DNA of 64,000 nt from Myxococcales bacterium (GTDB lineage: Bacteria; Myxococcota_A; Polyangia; Haliangiales; Haliangiaceae): assembly GCA_028287135.1 (NCBI GenBank), contig JAQBQE010000036.1, forward strand, positions 21,243 to 85,242, read 5' to 3'. The position numbers and the translations under genes are program-made. Under the pieces are notes generated by a model. It was given only the letters and a program-made list of their open reading frames with translations. It searched no databases and was not told the origin of the DNA. Below, piece by piece: positions 20,042-29,370 of the stretch (its first letter is position 1; each line of letters starts with the position of its first letter).

Positions 20042-21115
20042 TTAGAGCTTGATGACGCGGATGTAGTTGTAGGGGACGTCCTCGCCGCCGCCGCCGTCGG
20101 CGACGAACACCTTCGAGCCGTCGGGCGACACGCAGAGGCCTTCCATCGCGTAGAACTCCGACGCCAGCCGGTTGTCGTCGTCGATGTGACCGGCGGTGCC
20201 ATTGCCCGCGATGGTGTCGACCGTGGTGCCCTGGATGCGGCGGACGCGGAAGTTCTTGGTGTCGGTGACGAACATGTCGCCATTCGCGGCGATCGCGAGA
20301 CCCTGCGGGTTGTTGAACATCGCCGCGCCGGCCGCGCCGTCCGCGAAGCCCGCGGTGCCGCTACCGACGAACGTGCTGACCGTGCCGTCCATGCCGACGA
20401 CGCGGAGGCGGTGGTTCTCCCAGTCGGTGACGATCAGGCTGCCGTCCGCGCGCTGGACCATCGAGTACGGCTGCGCGAACTGCGCCGACGTGCCCTGCGC
20501 ATCGACCATGCCCTTGGCGCCCGCGCTGCCCGCGAGCGTCGAGATCGAGCCGTTGCCGGGCTCGACGATCTTGATGACGTGGCTCTGGTAGTCGGCGAAC
20601 GCGATGCGTCCATCCGCGAGCGCCGCGAGGCCGCGTGCGCGACCGATGTTCTCGGCAACCACGGTGGCGGTCTTGGCCGACACATTGACCTTCCAGATCG
20701 TGCCGCTGATCGGCAGGTGCTGGCCCATCGTGTCGTTGTCGGTGCCGACGTAGAGGTTGCCGTCCTTGCCGAACACCATGCCGAACGGGCGGCGGAACTT
20801 CTCCTGCGAGATGAGGGTGCTGGTGGAGCCGTCGTCGGCGTCGACCACGCGGATCTTGCCGTTGTCGAAGTCGGCGACGTAGACGTTGCCGTCCTTGAAC
20901 GCGCAGTTCACCGGGTTCGCGAACCGAGCAGTGCCGCGCTTTCCATCGACATACCCAGGCTCGTCGCTACCGGACAGCGTGCTGACGCCATCGGTGAACG
21001 GAGGGGCGTCGTCGCCGCCGCCGCCGTCAGAGCCACCGGGGTCCGACGTGCCACAGCCGACAAGGCCCACAAGGCCCGAGAGAAGGAACAGAGCTGCGAG
21101 GTTGATACGCGACAT
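20042..21115 (-). CDS. NHL-repeat lipoprotein
   Basis: The 357-residue protein begins with a lipoprotein signal (MSRINLAALFLLSGLVGLVG, then C) and a Gly/Ser/Asp-rich linker. It then carries about five NHL beta-propeller repeats (GSDEPGYVDGKRGTARFANP, GNVYVADFDNGKIRVVD, GSLIVTDWENHRLRVV, GDMFVTDTKNFRVRRI). Such propellers are protein-protein or ligand-binding scaffolds. The ATG at 21115 is chosen because the signal peptide starts there. Partner unknown. Confidence 0.85.
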   Translation of the reverse strand: MSRINLAALFLLSGLVGLVGCGTSDPGGSDGGGGDDAPPFTDGVSTLSGSDEPGYVDGKRGTARFANPVNCAFKDGNVYVADFDNGKIRVVDADDGSTSTLISQEKFRRPFGMVFGKDGNLYVGTDNDTMGQHLPISGTIWKVNVSAKTATVVAENIGRARGLAALADGRIAFADYQSHVIKIVEPGNGSISTLAGSAGAKGMVDAQGTSAQFAQPYSMVQRADGSLIVTDWENHRLRVVGMDGTVSTFVGSGTAGFADGAAGAAMFNNPQGLAIAANGDMFVTDTKNFRVRRIQGTTVDTIAGNGTAGHIDDDNRLASEFYAMEGLCVSPDGSKVFVADGGGGEDVPYNYIRVIKL

Positions 21116-21259
21116 AGTGGTTTCTCTTGTTGGTTGGAGAGCTACGGGCCCAGCTAGTAGCAAGAACGTTGCCTGCAGTACCGAACGCGGAAGTTGCGAA
21201 AATCCCTCGAGGTTCCGTGCGCGGGCGCCCACTGCGGGCAAACCGTGCTGCGCATCCGC

Positions 21260-21649
21260 TCACCGCTGAGCGGCAGCCGCGCGCTTGCGAGGCTCGATCA
21301 CGTTGAGCGAGGCCAGGTGGTCGTGAATCTGGGGCGAGGTCAGCCGGGTGAGATCGCGCAGCACCTCGTCGACCCGGATCCCGTGGCGGGTCAGCCGGGT
21401 CTCATAGGTGTGGAGGTGCGCGAGCATGGTCGGGCTCGCGACCAGGATCACGTGGTCAAAGCCCTGCGAGGTCGCGATCGTCTCGAGCTCGCTGACCACC
21501 TCGTTCGCGAACTGGGCGTCCTTGGTTCCGCGACCTGCATCACTGAGCCGCTTCTCCTCGACGAGAGTCGGCAGATCCTCATCGACGCGCTGGTAGGCAT
21601 AGAGCCGGGCGCTGGTTCCGTCGACGATGGCAATGCACGCGCGATTCAT
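21260..21649 (-). CDS. Host-attachment-family protein (Host_attach, PF10116-like)
   Basis: The 129-residue protein has the family pattern: IAIVDGTSARLYAYQ at the N terminus, then AQFANEVVSELETIA, FDHVILVASPTMLAHL and a C-terminal DLTRLTSPQIHDHL. The family is named for an attachment-related protein but its fold resembles eRF1/baeRF nucleic-acid-binding domains. The actual function is uncertain. The start is the internal MNRACIA; the frame opens 11 codons earlier. Confidence 0.75.
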   Translation of the reverse strand: MNRACIAIVDGTSARLYAYQRVDEDLPTLVEEKRLSDAGRGTKDAQFANEVVSELETIATSQGFDHVILVASPTMLAHLHTYETRLTRHGIRVDEVLRDLTRLTSPQIHDHLASLNVIEPRKRAAAAQR

Positions 21650-21774
21650 GGGGCTCCGAGGGGTCGGGGCCGGACACTGCAACCCGTGAGCCCCGTTTTG
21701 CGCGGGATCTGAACCGAGTTACCTGCACGACGAGCAAACCCGCCCGCGCGCTGTCGCACGGCGGGCGCCGGTGG

Positions 21775-22410
21775 TCAGAACGAGGCGTCGATCACGGGCA
21801 GCACGAGCGGCGCCGGATCGGTGCGCGACTGCACGAACGTCTCGCGATAGCCCTCGGCGACGACGCGCGCGAGCCCGACGATCATCCCCGCATAGACGAG
21901 CCGCGCCGGGATCTGCCGCCACCCGGTCATGCACCAGCCCTTGAAGATCTTCACGACGTCGTTCGCCGGGTGAAACAGCACCACGTCCTTGGCGAAGTCG
22001 ACCCACAGGCCGGTCGCGAACACGGTCAGCCCGAGCCGCGCGTACGGATTGCTCGGCCACGCATCCGTGAACACCAGCGCGGCAAACCCACCGAGCAGCA
22101 GCGCATCCGTGATCTTGGGCGCCAGGTAGAAGAACTGCTTGTCACTCCGCGTCTTCAGGCCGCGGACGTACGTCCAGCCGAACCGGAACTTGTTCGCGCG
22201 CGGATCCCGACCGGGCGGAAAGATCCGCACGCTCATCACCTCCGCGCCGACCAGCTTGGCCGCGAGTGCGTGACTGCCCTCGTGGAGCCCGACGCCGATG
22301 ATGTACGTCGGCGGCGCGAGCGCGAGCCCGACGTAGAACAGATCGCGATGGTCGGGCTCGGCGTGCGCGGGACCCGCGAGCAGCACGAGCACGATGAGCC
22401 AGGCCCGCAC
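21775..22410 (-). CDS. M50-like membrane protein with HEGSH motif
   Basis: The 211-residue protein has an N-terminal signal (MRAWLIVLVLLAGPAHA) and several hydrophobic segments. GLHEGSHALAAKLVGAE supplies an HExxH zinc motif like that of site-2 (M50) peptidases. A later WVDFAKDVVLFHPANDV could supply the third zinc ligand. The protein is short for a full M50 protease, so it may be a minimal or inactive member. Catalysis is not proven by sequence. Confidence 0.6.
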   Translation of the reverse strand: MRAWLIVLVLLAGPAHAEPDHRDLFYVGLALAPPTYIIGVGLHEGSHALAAKLVGAEVMSVRIFPPGRDPRANKFRFGWTYVRGLKTRSDKQFFYLAPKITDALLLGGFAALVFTDAWPSNPYARLGLTVFATGLWVDFAKDVVLFHPANDVVKIFKGWCMTGWRQIPARLVYAGMIVGLARVVAEGYRETFVQSRTDPAPLVLPVIDASF

Positions 22411-22448
22411 CGCGTTGATTCTACCTGTACTGATATGGTCGCGCGGCG

Positions 22449-22871
22449 ATGCCCCGTGGAAAGAACAAGAAGCCGCGCTCCGAGCGCAAGAAGCAGCAAC
22501 CCGTGCTCACGGACGAGCAGCAGTACCAGATGGAGCTGCTCGAGAACCTGTGCTGTCCGACCGCGACCGCCGAGCGCGTGGTCGAGGTGGCAGGCCTGCA
22601 GGTGGAGGCGTTCACGCTGCTCAACTCCGCGAGCTACGTGTGGCGCGACCAGCCCAAGCACGCCGAGATCCAGGAGGTGATCGTCGAGATGCGGCGCCTG
22701 ATCGAGGTCAACCTGTCGGCGATCGTCGAGCTCGGCAAGAAGGCCGGCGACCTCATGCAGGCGGAGACCGAGCACGAGGACCTCGAGCCCAAGGACGTGG
22801 TCGCCCGGCTCGAGCCGATGTTCAAGGAGATGGAGGCCGAGCTAGCCGCTGACGGGGATAGCAACCCATAG
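22449..22871 (+). CDS. Hypothetical helical protein
   Basis: The 140-residue product has a Lys/Arg-rich N terminus (MPRGKNKKPRSERKKQQ) and then predicted helices with a CC pair (ENLCCPTATAERVVEVAG). Third positions are strongly G/C. Its 3' end overlaps the convergent acetyltransferase gene by 30 bp. No family recognised. Confidence 0.6.
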   Translation: MPRGKNKKPRSERKKQQPVLTDEQQYQMELLENLCCPTATAERVVEVAGLQVEAFTLLNSASYVWRDQPKHAEIQEVIVEMRRLIEVNLSAIVELGKKAGDLMQAETEHEDLEPKDVVARLEPMFKEMEAELAADGDSNP

Positions 22872-23516
22872 CTCGTCGACCGCGTGAAACCCGAGCCGGG
22901 CGGCGAGCCGGAGCGAGGCGATGTTGTCCTCGGTCGCGCCCCACACCGGCTCGCGACCGGGGGAGCGTTCCGAGTGAATCAGCTGCGCCGCGACGATCGT
23001 CGCGAGCCCGAGCTGGCGGGCGCCTGGTGCGGTGTCGACGCCGATGTCAAACCAGCGCTCGCTGCGCGACGCCGCGTACGCGAACGAGACGGGTAGGCCG
23101 TCGACCCACGCGGTCCACACCGTGGTGTGGGTCAGCGCGTACGTGATCTCGGCGCGGAGATCCTCGGGCAGGTGCGTGAGGTCGGTGCCGGCGGGCAGCG
23201 GCTCGGCGCCCTCGTAGTCGGGGAGCTCGGCCGGATCGGTCAGCGTGTGGAGGATCGCGCGCACGCAGATCCGGGGCAGGGCAGCGACCAGATCGTCGCG
23301 CTCGCTTGCGAGCAGCAGCGTGTGATCGGGGAGCTCGGCGGCGAGCGCGATCACGTCGGCGACCGGGGCCTCCCCCCAGACCACGATCACCGGATCGGGA
23401 CCGGTGCTGTCGCCGATGCAGCCGCCGGCACCGAGCGTGCGGCGCCAGGCGTGTGGATCGGTCGACAGGCCATGGGCCTCGACCCAGCGCGGGAGGTCGG
23501 GGAGCCCGTCGATCAC
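22842..23516 (-). CDS. GNAT-family N-acetyltransferase
   Basis: The 224-residue protein starts at GTG overlapping the kinase stop by 4 bp (GTGA), so it is translationally coupled to the kinase. The C-terminal half shows GNAT elements: TAWVDGLPVSFAYAAS, FDIGVDTAPGARQLGLATIV (acetyl-CoA loop) and PVWGATEDNIASLRLAARLG followed by F. The N-terminal 90 residues are a variable domain with CIGDSTGPDPVIVVWG. The acceptor is unknown. Coupling to a Ser/Thr kinase is unusual and may reflect shared regulation. Confidence 0.8.
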   Translation of the reverse strand: MIDGLPDLPRWVEAHGLSTDPHAWRRTLGAGGCIGDSTGPDPVIVVWGEAPVADVIALAAELPDHTLLLASERDDLVAALPRICVRAILHTLTDPAELPDYEGAEPLPAGTDLTHLPEDLRAEITYALTHTTVWTAWVDGLPVSFAYAASRSERWFDIGVDTAPGARQLGLATIVAAQLIHSERSPGREPVWGATEDNIASLRLAARLGFHAVDELWVAIPVSG

Positions 23517-25609
23517 TTCGGCTTCTTCTCGAGTCCTCTCAGCGCGCCGATCGCAGCCTTGGCGTCGTCGATCAGGCACGGATTGAACGGCTTGCGGTTC
23601 TTCGCCTTCTTGATGATCGCGCGCTCGAGCGGCTGAACGGCGCGTGGATCGTTGAGCGCGCGCAGCTTGGCGACCGCCTCCTTGCGCAGCTCGCACGATG
23701 CTTCCTGCTCGAGATCGAACGCGTAGGCGACGAGCAGATCGACCTCGCCGACGAGGTTCAGCTTCTCGATCACCTCGCGCACCGCATGGCGACGGTTGAG
23801 GTCCTGGCTGATCGCGGCCTTGAGCAGCAGCGGCTTGGCTTCCGGATCGGTCGTGTGACCGGCCCAGACCTCGAACGCGTCCTTGACCACCGCGAGGTCC
23901 TTGTCGGCGCCCATCGCGCGGAGGTTCGCGCGCAGGGTGGGATTGGCCTCGAGCCGCGGGTCGTACTTGAGCGCGGTCTCGTAGGCGAGCAGCGACGGTC
24001 CGCTCTCGTGGCGCGCCGAGTACGCGTGGCCGAGGATGAGCTGCGCCATCGGATCCTTGGCGATCGCATCCTTCTCGGCCTCGAGGATCGCGATCGCTTT
24101 GCTCGGATCGCCCTGATCGACGAGCGCGATGTTGGCCTTGCCGGCCGGCGTGTTCGGATCGAGCCCCGGCTCGCCGGTCGGTCCCGACGGCCGCGAGGTC
24201 AGCACCGCGATGATCACGCCCGCGATCGCCGCGGCCGCGACGATGCCGCCGTAGATCGCCCACTTCTTCTTCGAGCCCGCGGCCTTGACCCGGCGCATCG
24301 AGCCCGACGCATCGGGCTCGAGCGAATTGGCCACCCCCGACTCCTTGCCGATCGCCTGCGCGAGCCGCTGCTCCGGCGTCAGCCCGAAGATCGGCTCGCC
24401 GGTCGGCCCGGTGTACGGCAGGCCGAGGCCGACGCCGCCCTGCGGGATCTTGCCCGACGGGCGCGAGCCCTGCGCGAGGCCGGGTGGGAGCCCCTTGGCC
24501 GGCGTTGCAACCTTCTTGTGGGTCGCCGACGACAGCTCCTCGTCGATCGCCGACATGATGTTCTCGGACGCCTGCTCGTCGACGAAATCCGACGATCCGG
24601 TGATGTGGACCTCGCCATCGACCGAGACCAGCGGCTGGCTGCCGGTGTCCTGCGACTCCGGGCGCTCGAACTGGACATCCGTCCGGCCGCCATCGGGCGT
24701 GTGCAGCGCTTCCTCGACGGCGGCGAGGAAGACATCGGCGTTCGCATACCGATCGCTCGGCTTCTTGGTCAGCCCCTTGGCGATCAACCGCTCGATCGAG
24801 CTCGGCACCGGGCGGCCGTTCTTGATCAGGCGCTGGCGCATCGGCGGCACCGGCCGCGCGGTGTGCATCGACATCACCTCGAGCTTGTCGTCGCTGTAGA
24901 ACGGCGGCTGGCCGGTCAGCATCTCGAAGCCCATCACGGCGGCGGCGTAGAGGTCGGCGCGGCCGTCCATCGGATTGCCGAGCGCCTGCTCGGGGGCCAT
25001 GTAGATCGGGGTGCCGAACGCCATCCCGGCCTGGGTCAGCTTGACGCCGTCGTCGAGGTCGGCCGACGTCATGCCCTTGGCGATCCCGAAATCGAGGATC
25101 TTGGCGAAGTCGAGATCGTCGCCCTGGCGGATCAGGAAGATGTTCTCGGGCTTGATGTCGCGGTGGATGAGGCCCGCGTTGTGGATGTGCGAGAGCCCGC
25201 GGAGGATGTGGCCGAGGATGTGGAGCGCGCGGCCGGGGGCGAGCTGGCCCTCGGCCTCCATGACGTCGGCGAGCGACTTGCCGTCGAGCAGCTCCATCGC
25301 GAGATAGAGCGAGCCGTCAGGCAGCCGGCCCGAGTCGTAGACCGAGACGCAGTTGGGGTGGTCGATCTTGCCGACCGCGAGCGCCTCGCGCTCGAACCGG
25401 TTCCGGACCTCGGGGGAGGCGGCGAGCGAGGGGTGGAGGATCTTGACCGCGACCTGGCGGCGCAGGCCGACGTGGTGGGCGCGGTAGACCAGGCCCATGC
25501 CGCCACGGCCGAGCGTACTGTCGAGCCGGTAGCGGCCGTCGACCAGCATCCCGATCAGCTCCTCGCCGTCGCCTTCGACGGGAACCGGCGTGTCGCGCGG
25601 CGAGGCCAT
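23513..25609 (-). CDS. Hanks-type Ser/Thr protein kinase with TM and C-terminal TPR-like/HEAT-like region
   Basis: The 698-residue protein has a kinase domain at about residues 25-295 with GRGGMGLVY, VAVKIL, HRDIKPEN, DFGIAKG and MAPEQALG, so all catalytic residues are present. A Ser/Thr/Pro-rich juxtamembrane region follows. A single transmembrane helix lies near residue 435 (AIYGGIVAAAAIAGVIIAVL). The C-terminal 240 residues are helical repeats (ALVDQGDPSKAIAILEAEKD). The architecture is a PknB-like transmembrane kinase with an extracytoplasmic interaction module, common in myxobacteria. Confidence 0.92.
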   Translation of the reverse strand: MASPRDTPVPVEGDGEELIGMLVDGRYRLDSTLGRGGMGLVYRAHHVGLRRQVAVKILHPSLAASPEVRNRFEREALAVGKIDHPNCVSVYDSGRLPDGSLYLAMELLDGKSLADVMEAEGQLAPGRALHILGHILRGLSHIHNAGLIHRDIKPENIFLIRQGDDLDFAKILDFGIAKGMTSADLDDGVKLTQAGMAFGTPIYMAPEQALGNPMDGRADLYAAAVMGFEMLTGQPPFYSDDKLEVMSMHTARPVPPMRQRLIKNGRPVPSSIERLIAKGLTKKPSDRYANADVFLAAVEEALHTPDGGRTDVQFERPESQDTGSQPLVSVDGEVHITGSSDFVDEQASENIMSAIDEELSSATHKKVATPAKGLPPGLAQGSRPSGKIPQGGVGLGLPYTGPTGEPIFGLTPEQRLAQAIGKESGVANSLEPDASGSMRRVKAAGSKKKWAIYGGIVAAAAIAGVIIAVLTSRPSGPTGEPGLDPNTPAGKANIALVDQGDPSKAIAILEAEKDAIAKDPMAQLILGHAYSARHESGPSLLAYETALKYDPRLEANPTLRANLRAMGADKDLAVVKDAFEVWAGHTTDPEAKPLLLKAAISQDLNRRHAVREVIEKLNLVGEVDLLVAYAFDLEQEASCELRKEAVAKLRALNDPRAVQPLERAIIKKAKNRKPFNPCLIDDAKAAIGALRGLEKKPK

Positions 25610-25722
25610 GCTGCGCGCCTATTGTGCCATCTGGAGGGCAGCCGTCCCACCGGCACGGGGCGTAGAAATATCGGGTAGTTGGATCGAGCGTACGAAGAGG
25701 AGATCGAACGCGCGCCTGCGAG

Positions 25723-25751
25723 TTGCCAGGTGAGGGGCGCATGTGTAGATT
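25723..25751 (+). promoter_or_regulatory. Sigma70-type promoter of tRNA-Phe
   Basis: TTGCCA at 25723-25728 and TAGATT at 25746-25751 are separated by 17 bp. The expected transcription start lies about 8 bp before the tRNA 5' end. Confidence 0.7.
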
Positions 25752-25765
25752 CGTCGCCCCAACAA

Positions 25766-25841
25766 GCCCAGATAGCTCAGTTGGTAGAGCAGGGGACTGA
25801 AAATCCCCGTGTCGGCGGTTCAACTCCGTCTCTGGGCACCA
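25766..25841 (+). tRNA. tRNA-Phe (anticodon GAA)
   Basis: GCCCAGA pairs with TCTGGGC; the D-arm is GCTCAGTTGGTAGAGC. The anticodon arm GGGGA-CTGAAAA-TCCCC gives GAA, the T-arm is GGCGGTTCAACTCCGTC, and ACCA is encoded. The 76-nt gene is intact. Its 3' half is the insertion site of the island that follows. Confidence 0.97.
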
Positions 25842-26552
25842 CGGAACTAGCGGAGATCGCGGATTCCTCGACGGAATTCACGATCGAGAGGGGAGCGGAG
25901 GCCGTGCCTCCAGCGGCTCCGTTGCCATGGTCCGGCACGTCGCGCGTTACACCGGCGTGCGACCCACCCGGCAGGCGCGCGATCGCGTCGGCGAGGACCG
26001 CATCGTCGAGTCGTCCGTACACGAGCTCGACCATCCGCGTGCTCGCGTGACCGAGCAGCGTGGCGACGACCCAGAGGCTGACGTGCTTCTGCACGAGCCA
26101 CGACGAGAACGTGCGGCGCAGGTCGTTGCACGTCACCCGGGGGACGCCTGCGCGGCGACACGCGGCGGTCAGGTCGCGGGTGATGCTGCCCCACGGTTCG
26201 ACCACGGGCCCTGCCAGCCGGCGCGCTCGCCCATCAGCTCCAGCCACGGCAAGAGCTCGTCCGCGATCGGGACCGAGCGGCTCACCGTCTTGCCTTCGGG
26301 ATCTGCAGCCGCTTGCGCTGCATGTCGACGTGGTCACCCCACCGCATCCGCTCGAGCTCGCCGCGGCGCGGGCCGACGAACGCGATCAGCATCAGCTAGA
26401 AGACGCGCCGGGTGCGAGCCCTCTTCGATCCGGGTCGCGATGTAGCGCTCGATGTTCTCGCGCGTGAGGCTGTCCAGCAAGCGATGCCCAATCACGCGCG
26501 GGAAGTGCCGCGCCTTGTTGCCGTAGCTGTCGCGTGTTCCTTCCGCCTTCAC
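25777..26552 (-). pseudogene. Tyrosine recombinase/integrase, multiply frameshifted
   Basis: Three frames must be joined to read the protein. The N-terminal core-binding part (GNKARHFPRVIGHRLLDSLT, then ENIERYIATRIEEG) reads from a GTG at 26552. The middle (MLIAFVGPRRGELERMRWGD) is in a second frame. A third frame carries VSRSVPIADELLPWLELMGE. The C-terminal catalytic part (TCNDLRRTFSSWLVQK, then LLGHASTRMVELVYGRL with H-x2-R and Tyr) is in the frame ending at 25777. At least two frame changes are needed, so the gene is dead. The frame terminates inside the tRNA-Phe sequence, typical of integrases overlapping their att site. Confidence 0.85.
25791..25843 (+). repeat. attL: tRNA-Phe 3' half (direct repeat copy 1)
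   Basis: This segment runs from the anticodon stem through CCA plus CG. It matches 33481-33533 at 51 of 53 positions. Confidence 0.85.
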
Positions 26553-26619
26553 GCCATGTGGGTCATCCGGCCGAGCCCGCTCGACATGCTCCGAGATGCC
26601 TAACGCTCGCCAACGCGGC

Positions 26620-26901
26620 TCAGCGTGCGAGCGCTTTGATGCCGGTCGCCGGCGTGGCCCTGGCGAGGTCGTACTGCGTCTGTAGGTTCATCCAAAACTC
26701 TGCCGACGTCTTGAACGCCGCAGCGAGCAGCTTGGCGGTGTCGGCCGTGACCCCGCGCTTACCCTTCACGAGCTCGTTGATGCGCTGCACGGAGACCTTC
26801 AGGTGCTCGGCCAGCTTGGTCTGCGGAATCTCCAGAGGGACGAGGAACTCCTTGAGTAGAATCTCGCCGGGGTGGGTTGGGATGCGGTTCTTGGGAGTCA
26901 T
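26620..26901 (-). CDS. higA: HigA-family antitoxin (XRE HTH)
   Basis: The 93-residue protein begins IPTHPGEILLKEFLVPLEI, the typical HigA/VapI opening. It continues with a helix-turn-helix (QTKLAEHLKVSVQRINELVK) and AEFWMNLQTQYDLA. It neutralises HigB and represses the operon in known systems. It lies 8 bp downstream of the toxin gene, the usual higBA order. Confidence 0.92.
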   Translation of the reverse strand: MTPKNRIPTHPGEILLKEFLVPLEIPQTKLAEHLKVSVQRINELVKGKRGVTADTAKLLAAAFKTSAEFWMNLQTQYDLARATPATGIKALAR

Positions 26902-26909
26902 AGTGCCTC

Positions 26910-27203
26910 CTAGTGGTAATCAACGATTTGAACTTCGGTGGGACCAGCATCGGTCCATACGAAGAGGATGCGCCACTGCGAGTTGATTCGGATGCTGTGA
27001 TAGCCGGCGCGGTCACCCTTGAGTGCCTCCAAGCGATTGCCCGGTGGCATCATGAGATCGGTCAGGAAGTGCGCCGCGTTGAGCATATCGAGCTTGCCGA
27101 TAGCAGCGACGAGAACATCGTTGGGCAGGCCGCGAACGCGAGCATTCTTCGTGCCGTGGAAGACATCTTCCGTCGTTGCGTCTCCGAAGCTCTGGATGCC
27201 CAC
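26910..27203 (-). CDS. higB: HigB-family toxin (RelE-like mRNA interferase)
   Basis: About 97 residues. The protein has the HigB pattern: IQSFGDATTEDVFHG, KLDMLNAAHFLTDLMMPPGN, LEALKGDRAGYHSIRINSQW and RILFVW. HigB cleaves mRNA on the ribosome in known systems. I prefer the GTG at 27203, which gives VGIQSFG; a TTG at 27209 is possible. The two genes form a complete toxin-antitoxin module on the tRNA-Phe island. Confidence 0.9.
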   Translation of the reverse strand: MGIQSFGDATTEDVFHGTKNARVRGLPNDVLVAAIGKLDMLNAAHFLTDLMMPPGNRLEALKGDRAGYHSIRINSQWRILFVWTDAGPTEVQIVDYH

Positions 27204-27288
27204 AACCAAAACTTAACTGTTACACGGTATCCATGCAAGAGTTGATTTACGTCAGGCGAGAGCAGGCTACGCCGAACGACCAAGCGCT

Positions 27289-27702
27289 TCAGGGACAACC
27301 CGTCTCGCCATGCCCGCCCCGCATGCATCGCTCCCAGCCCGGGCCGCATGCGCTGCTGACGATCGAACCTTGCGCGAGCGACACCGTATGCGCCGCGTTG
27401 ACGTCCTGCTCACGTTGCAACAAATCGGCCTCGTCTCGATCGAGGTCTGCTTGTGACAGCACGCCCTGCTCCGTCAGCGCGCGGGTGCGGGCCGTCGAAC
27501 GGGCGGCCATATTTCGCGCGGTCATGGCTCGCGTCTGATTGAACTCCGAGACACGTAACGAGCTGGCTACACGCAAGCATTGCTCGCTCCATGTAACAGC
27601 CGTGGGTGCGACATGGTCGCCTACCCTGGCCGTTTCCGGCGTCGTCGATTTCTTGGAGCACGCGACGAAGAGCAGCACGACAACGAGAGCAGCCTGTCGC
27701 AT
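27289..27702 (-). CDS. Small predicted lipoprotein with HlyD/adaptor-like segment
   Basis: About 137 residues. It starts MRQAALVVVLLFVACSKKS, a signal with lipobox FVAC. A helical segment (LTEQGVLSQADLDRDEADLL) resembles coiled-coil hairpins of membrane-fusion (HlyD-type) proteins. The rest is unlike a full adaptor, which would be over 300 residues. It may be a remnant or a distinct small lipoprotein. Third-position bias is weaker than in neighbours. Confidence 0.45.
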   Translation of the reverse strand: MRQAALVVVLLFVACSKKSTTPETARVGDHVAPTAVTWSEQCLRVASSLRVSEFNQTRAMTARNMAARSTARTRALTEQGVLSQADLDRDEADLLQREQDVNAAHTVSLAQGSIVSSACGPGWERCMRGGHGETGCP

Positions 27703-27798
27703 CGGGTGGACGCTACCAGATCGATCCGCCACCGCCACGACTCCACTGCGTCGGAATCCCGCGGCGATACGAAGACGGAGGCGGGTGCCTCCAGACCC

Positions 27799-29370
27799 TC
27801 AGTGCATCGTGGGCTGCGGCTGCTCCGGGTGCGAGGGTTCCTCGGCTTCCGCCCCCCCATCCGGACCTACCGTTTCCGGCGCGAGCAGCTTTTGCTTGTC
27901 GCGTGCCCGCTCGAGCGCCTGATCGATGCTGAAGCTCGCCGGTTTCTGTCGCGGCGGAAACTCCTCGAACGTCTGCAGGTACTCCGCGACGATCGCCTGT
28001 GCCGGCACCAGGACGAACGCGTGATCCATCATCCACTTGTCGTAGTACATCGAGGCGTCGACATCGCCGCGCTCGAACGGATCTGACCGCAGGTTGAAGA
28101 GCTTCGGCACGCGCAGCGCGACCATCGGTTCGCGCCAGACGTCCATGCCGTGGGCCCGCTGCTCGAGGAAGTGAACCTTCCACTGGTCGACGCGTAGCGC
28201 CATGAGGTCGCCATCGTCGCTCCAGTAGAGGAAGCCTCGACGAGGATTGGGTGCTTCGCCCGCGAGGTGCGGTAGCAGGTTGTAGCCGTCGATGTGGACC
28301 TTGAACGTCTTGTCGCCGACCGTGTGCCCCTGCTTGAGCTTCTCGACGATGTCGGGCTCGCCGGCGACCGCGACCAAGGTCGGCAGCATGTCGACGTGGG
28401 AGAACATCTCGTTCGACACCGTGCCGGGCTTGATCCTGCCGGGCCACCGGATCGCACACGGGACGCGCCAGCCGCCTTCCCAGTTCGTGTCCTTCTCGCC
28501 GCGGAACGGGGTGGAACCACCATCCGGCCAGGTGAACACCTCGGCACCGTTGTCGGTCGAGTACATGACGATCGTGTCGTCGGCGATGCCGAGCTCGTCG
28601 AGCTTCGCGAGCAATTGCCCGACGTGTGCATCGTGCTCCACCATGCCGTCCGGGTACACGCCGAGCCCGGTCTTGCCGACGGACTCCGGGCGCAAATGCG
28701 TGTTGACGTGCATGCGGGTCGCGTTGAACCAGATGAAGAACGGCTTGCCGTCCTTCTGCGTGCGGTCCATGAAGTCGAGCGTGGCGGCAACGAACTCGTC
28801 GTCGACGGTCTCCATGCGCTTCTTCGTGAGCGGCCCGGTGTCCTCGATCCGCTGCGTGCCATCGGCGTTCGCGTAGGTGTGCAGCACGCCGCGCGGACCG
28901 AACTTCTTGCGGAACTCTGGATTCTTCGGGTAGTCGGGCAGCTCGGGTTCCTCTTCGGCGTTGAGGTGGTAGAGGTTGCCAAAGAACTCGTCGAACCCGT
29001 GGGCGGTCGGGAGGAAGTCATCGCGATCGCCGAGGTGATTCTTGCCGAACTGCCCGGTCGCATACCCGAGTGGCTTCAGCAGATCGGCGATCGTCGGGTC
29101 CTCCGCCTGCAGTCCGATCTTGGCGCCCGGCAACCCGACCTTGGTCAGGCCCGTGCGGATCGGGGACTGGCCGGTGATGAAGGCTGCGCGCCCGGCGGTG
29201 CAGCTCTGCTGCCCGTACCAGTCGGTGAACCGCACGCCTTCCGCCGCGACCCGATCGATGTTGGGCGTGCGATAGCCCATCGCGCCCTGGTGGTAGCAGC
29301 TCGGGTTGAACCAACCGATGTCATCGCCCCAGATGATCAGGATATTTGGTTGTTTCGGTTTCTTGTTCAT
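27799..29370 (-). CDS. Arylsulfatase, Cys-type (formylglycine-dependent)
   Basis: The 523-residue protein is a sulfatase of the alkaline-phosphatase superfamily. PNILIIWGDDIGWFNPSC holds the metal-binding aspartates. QQSCTAGRAAFITGQ is the C-x-A-x-R signature whose Cys becomes formylglycine. GQFGKNHLGD, STDNGAEVFTWPDGG and FFIWFNATRMHV are further active-site blocks. No signal peptide follows the MNKKPKQ start, so it may be cytoplasmic; an upstream in-frame stretch is low-complexity Arg-rich. Its substrate is some sulfate ester. The adjacent maturation gene is broken. Confidence 0.92.
   Translation of the reverse strand: MNKKPKQPNILIIWGDDIGWFNPSCYHQGAMGYRTPNIDRVAAEGVRFTDWYGQQSCTAGRAAFITGQSPIRTGLTKVGLPGAKIGLQAEDPTIADLLKPLGYATGQFGKNHLGDRDDFLPTAHGFDEFFGNLYHLNAEEEPELPDYPKNPEFRKKFGPRGVLHTYANADGTQRIEDTGPLTKKRMETVDDEFVAATLDFMDRTQKDGKPFFIWFNATRMHVNTHLRPESVGKTGLGVYPDGMVEHDAHVGQLLAKLDELGIADDTIVMYSTDNGAEVFTWPDGGSTPFRGEKDTNWEGGWRVPCAIRWPGRIKPGTVSNEMFSHVDMLPTLVAVAGEPDIVEKLKQGHTVGDKTFKVHIDGYNLLPHLAGEAPNPRRGFLYWSDDGDLMALRVDQWKVHFLEQRAHGMDVWREPMVALRVPKLFNLRSDPFERGDVDASMYYDKWMMDHAFVLVPAQAIVAEYLQTFEEFPPRQKPASFSIDQALERARDKQKLLAPETVGPDGGAEAEEPSHPEQPQPTMH

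Noticed and set aside
23306..25678. 790-codon plus-strand frame opposite the kinase gene
   Set aside because: The composition is Arg/Ala/Asp-rich with no domain, whereas the minus strand has a complete kinase.
25777..26337. Intact integrase gene
   Set aside because: The C-terminal catalytic part is readable, but the N-terminal and middle parts lie in other frames with internal stops.
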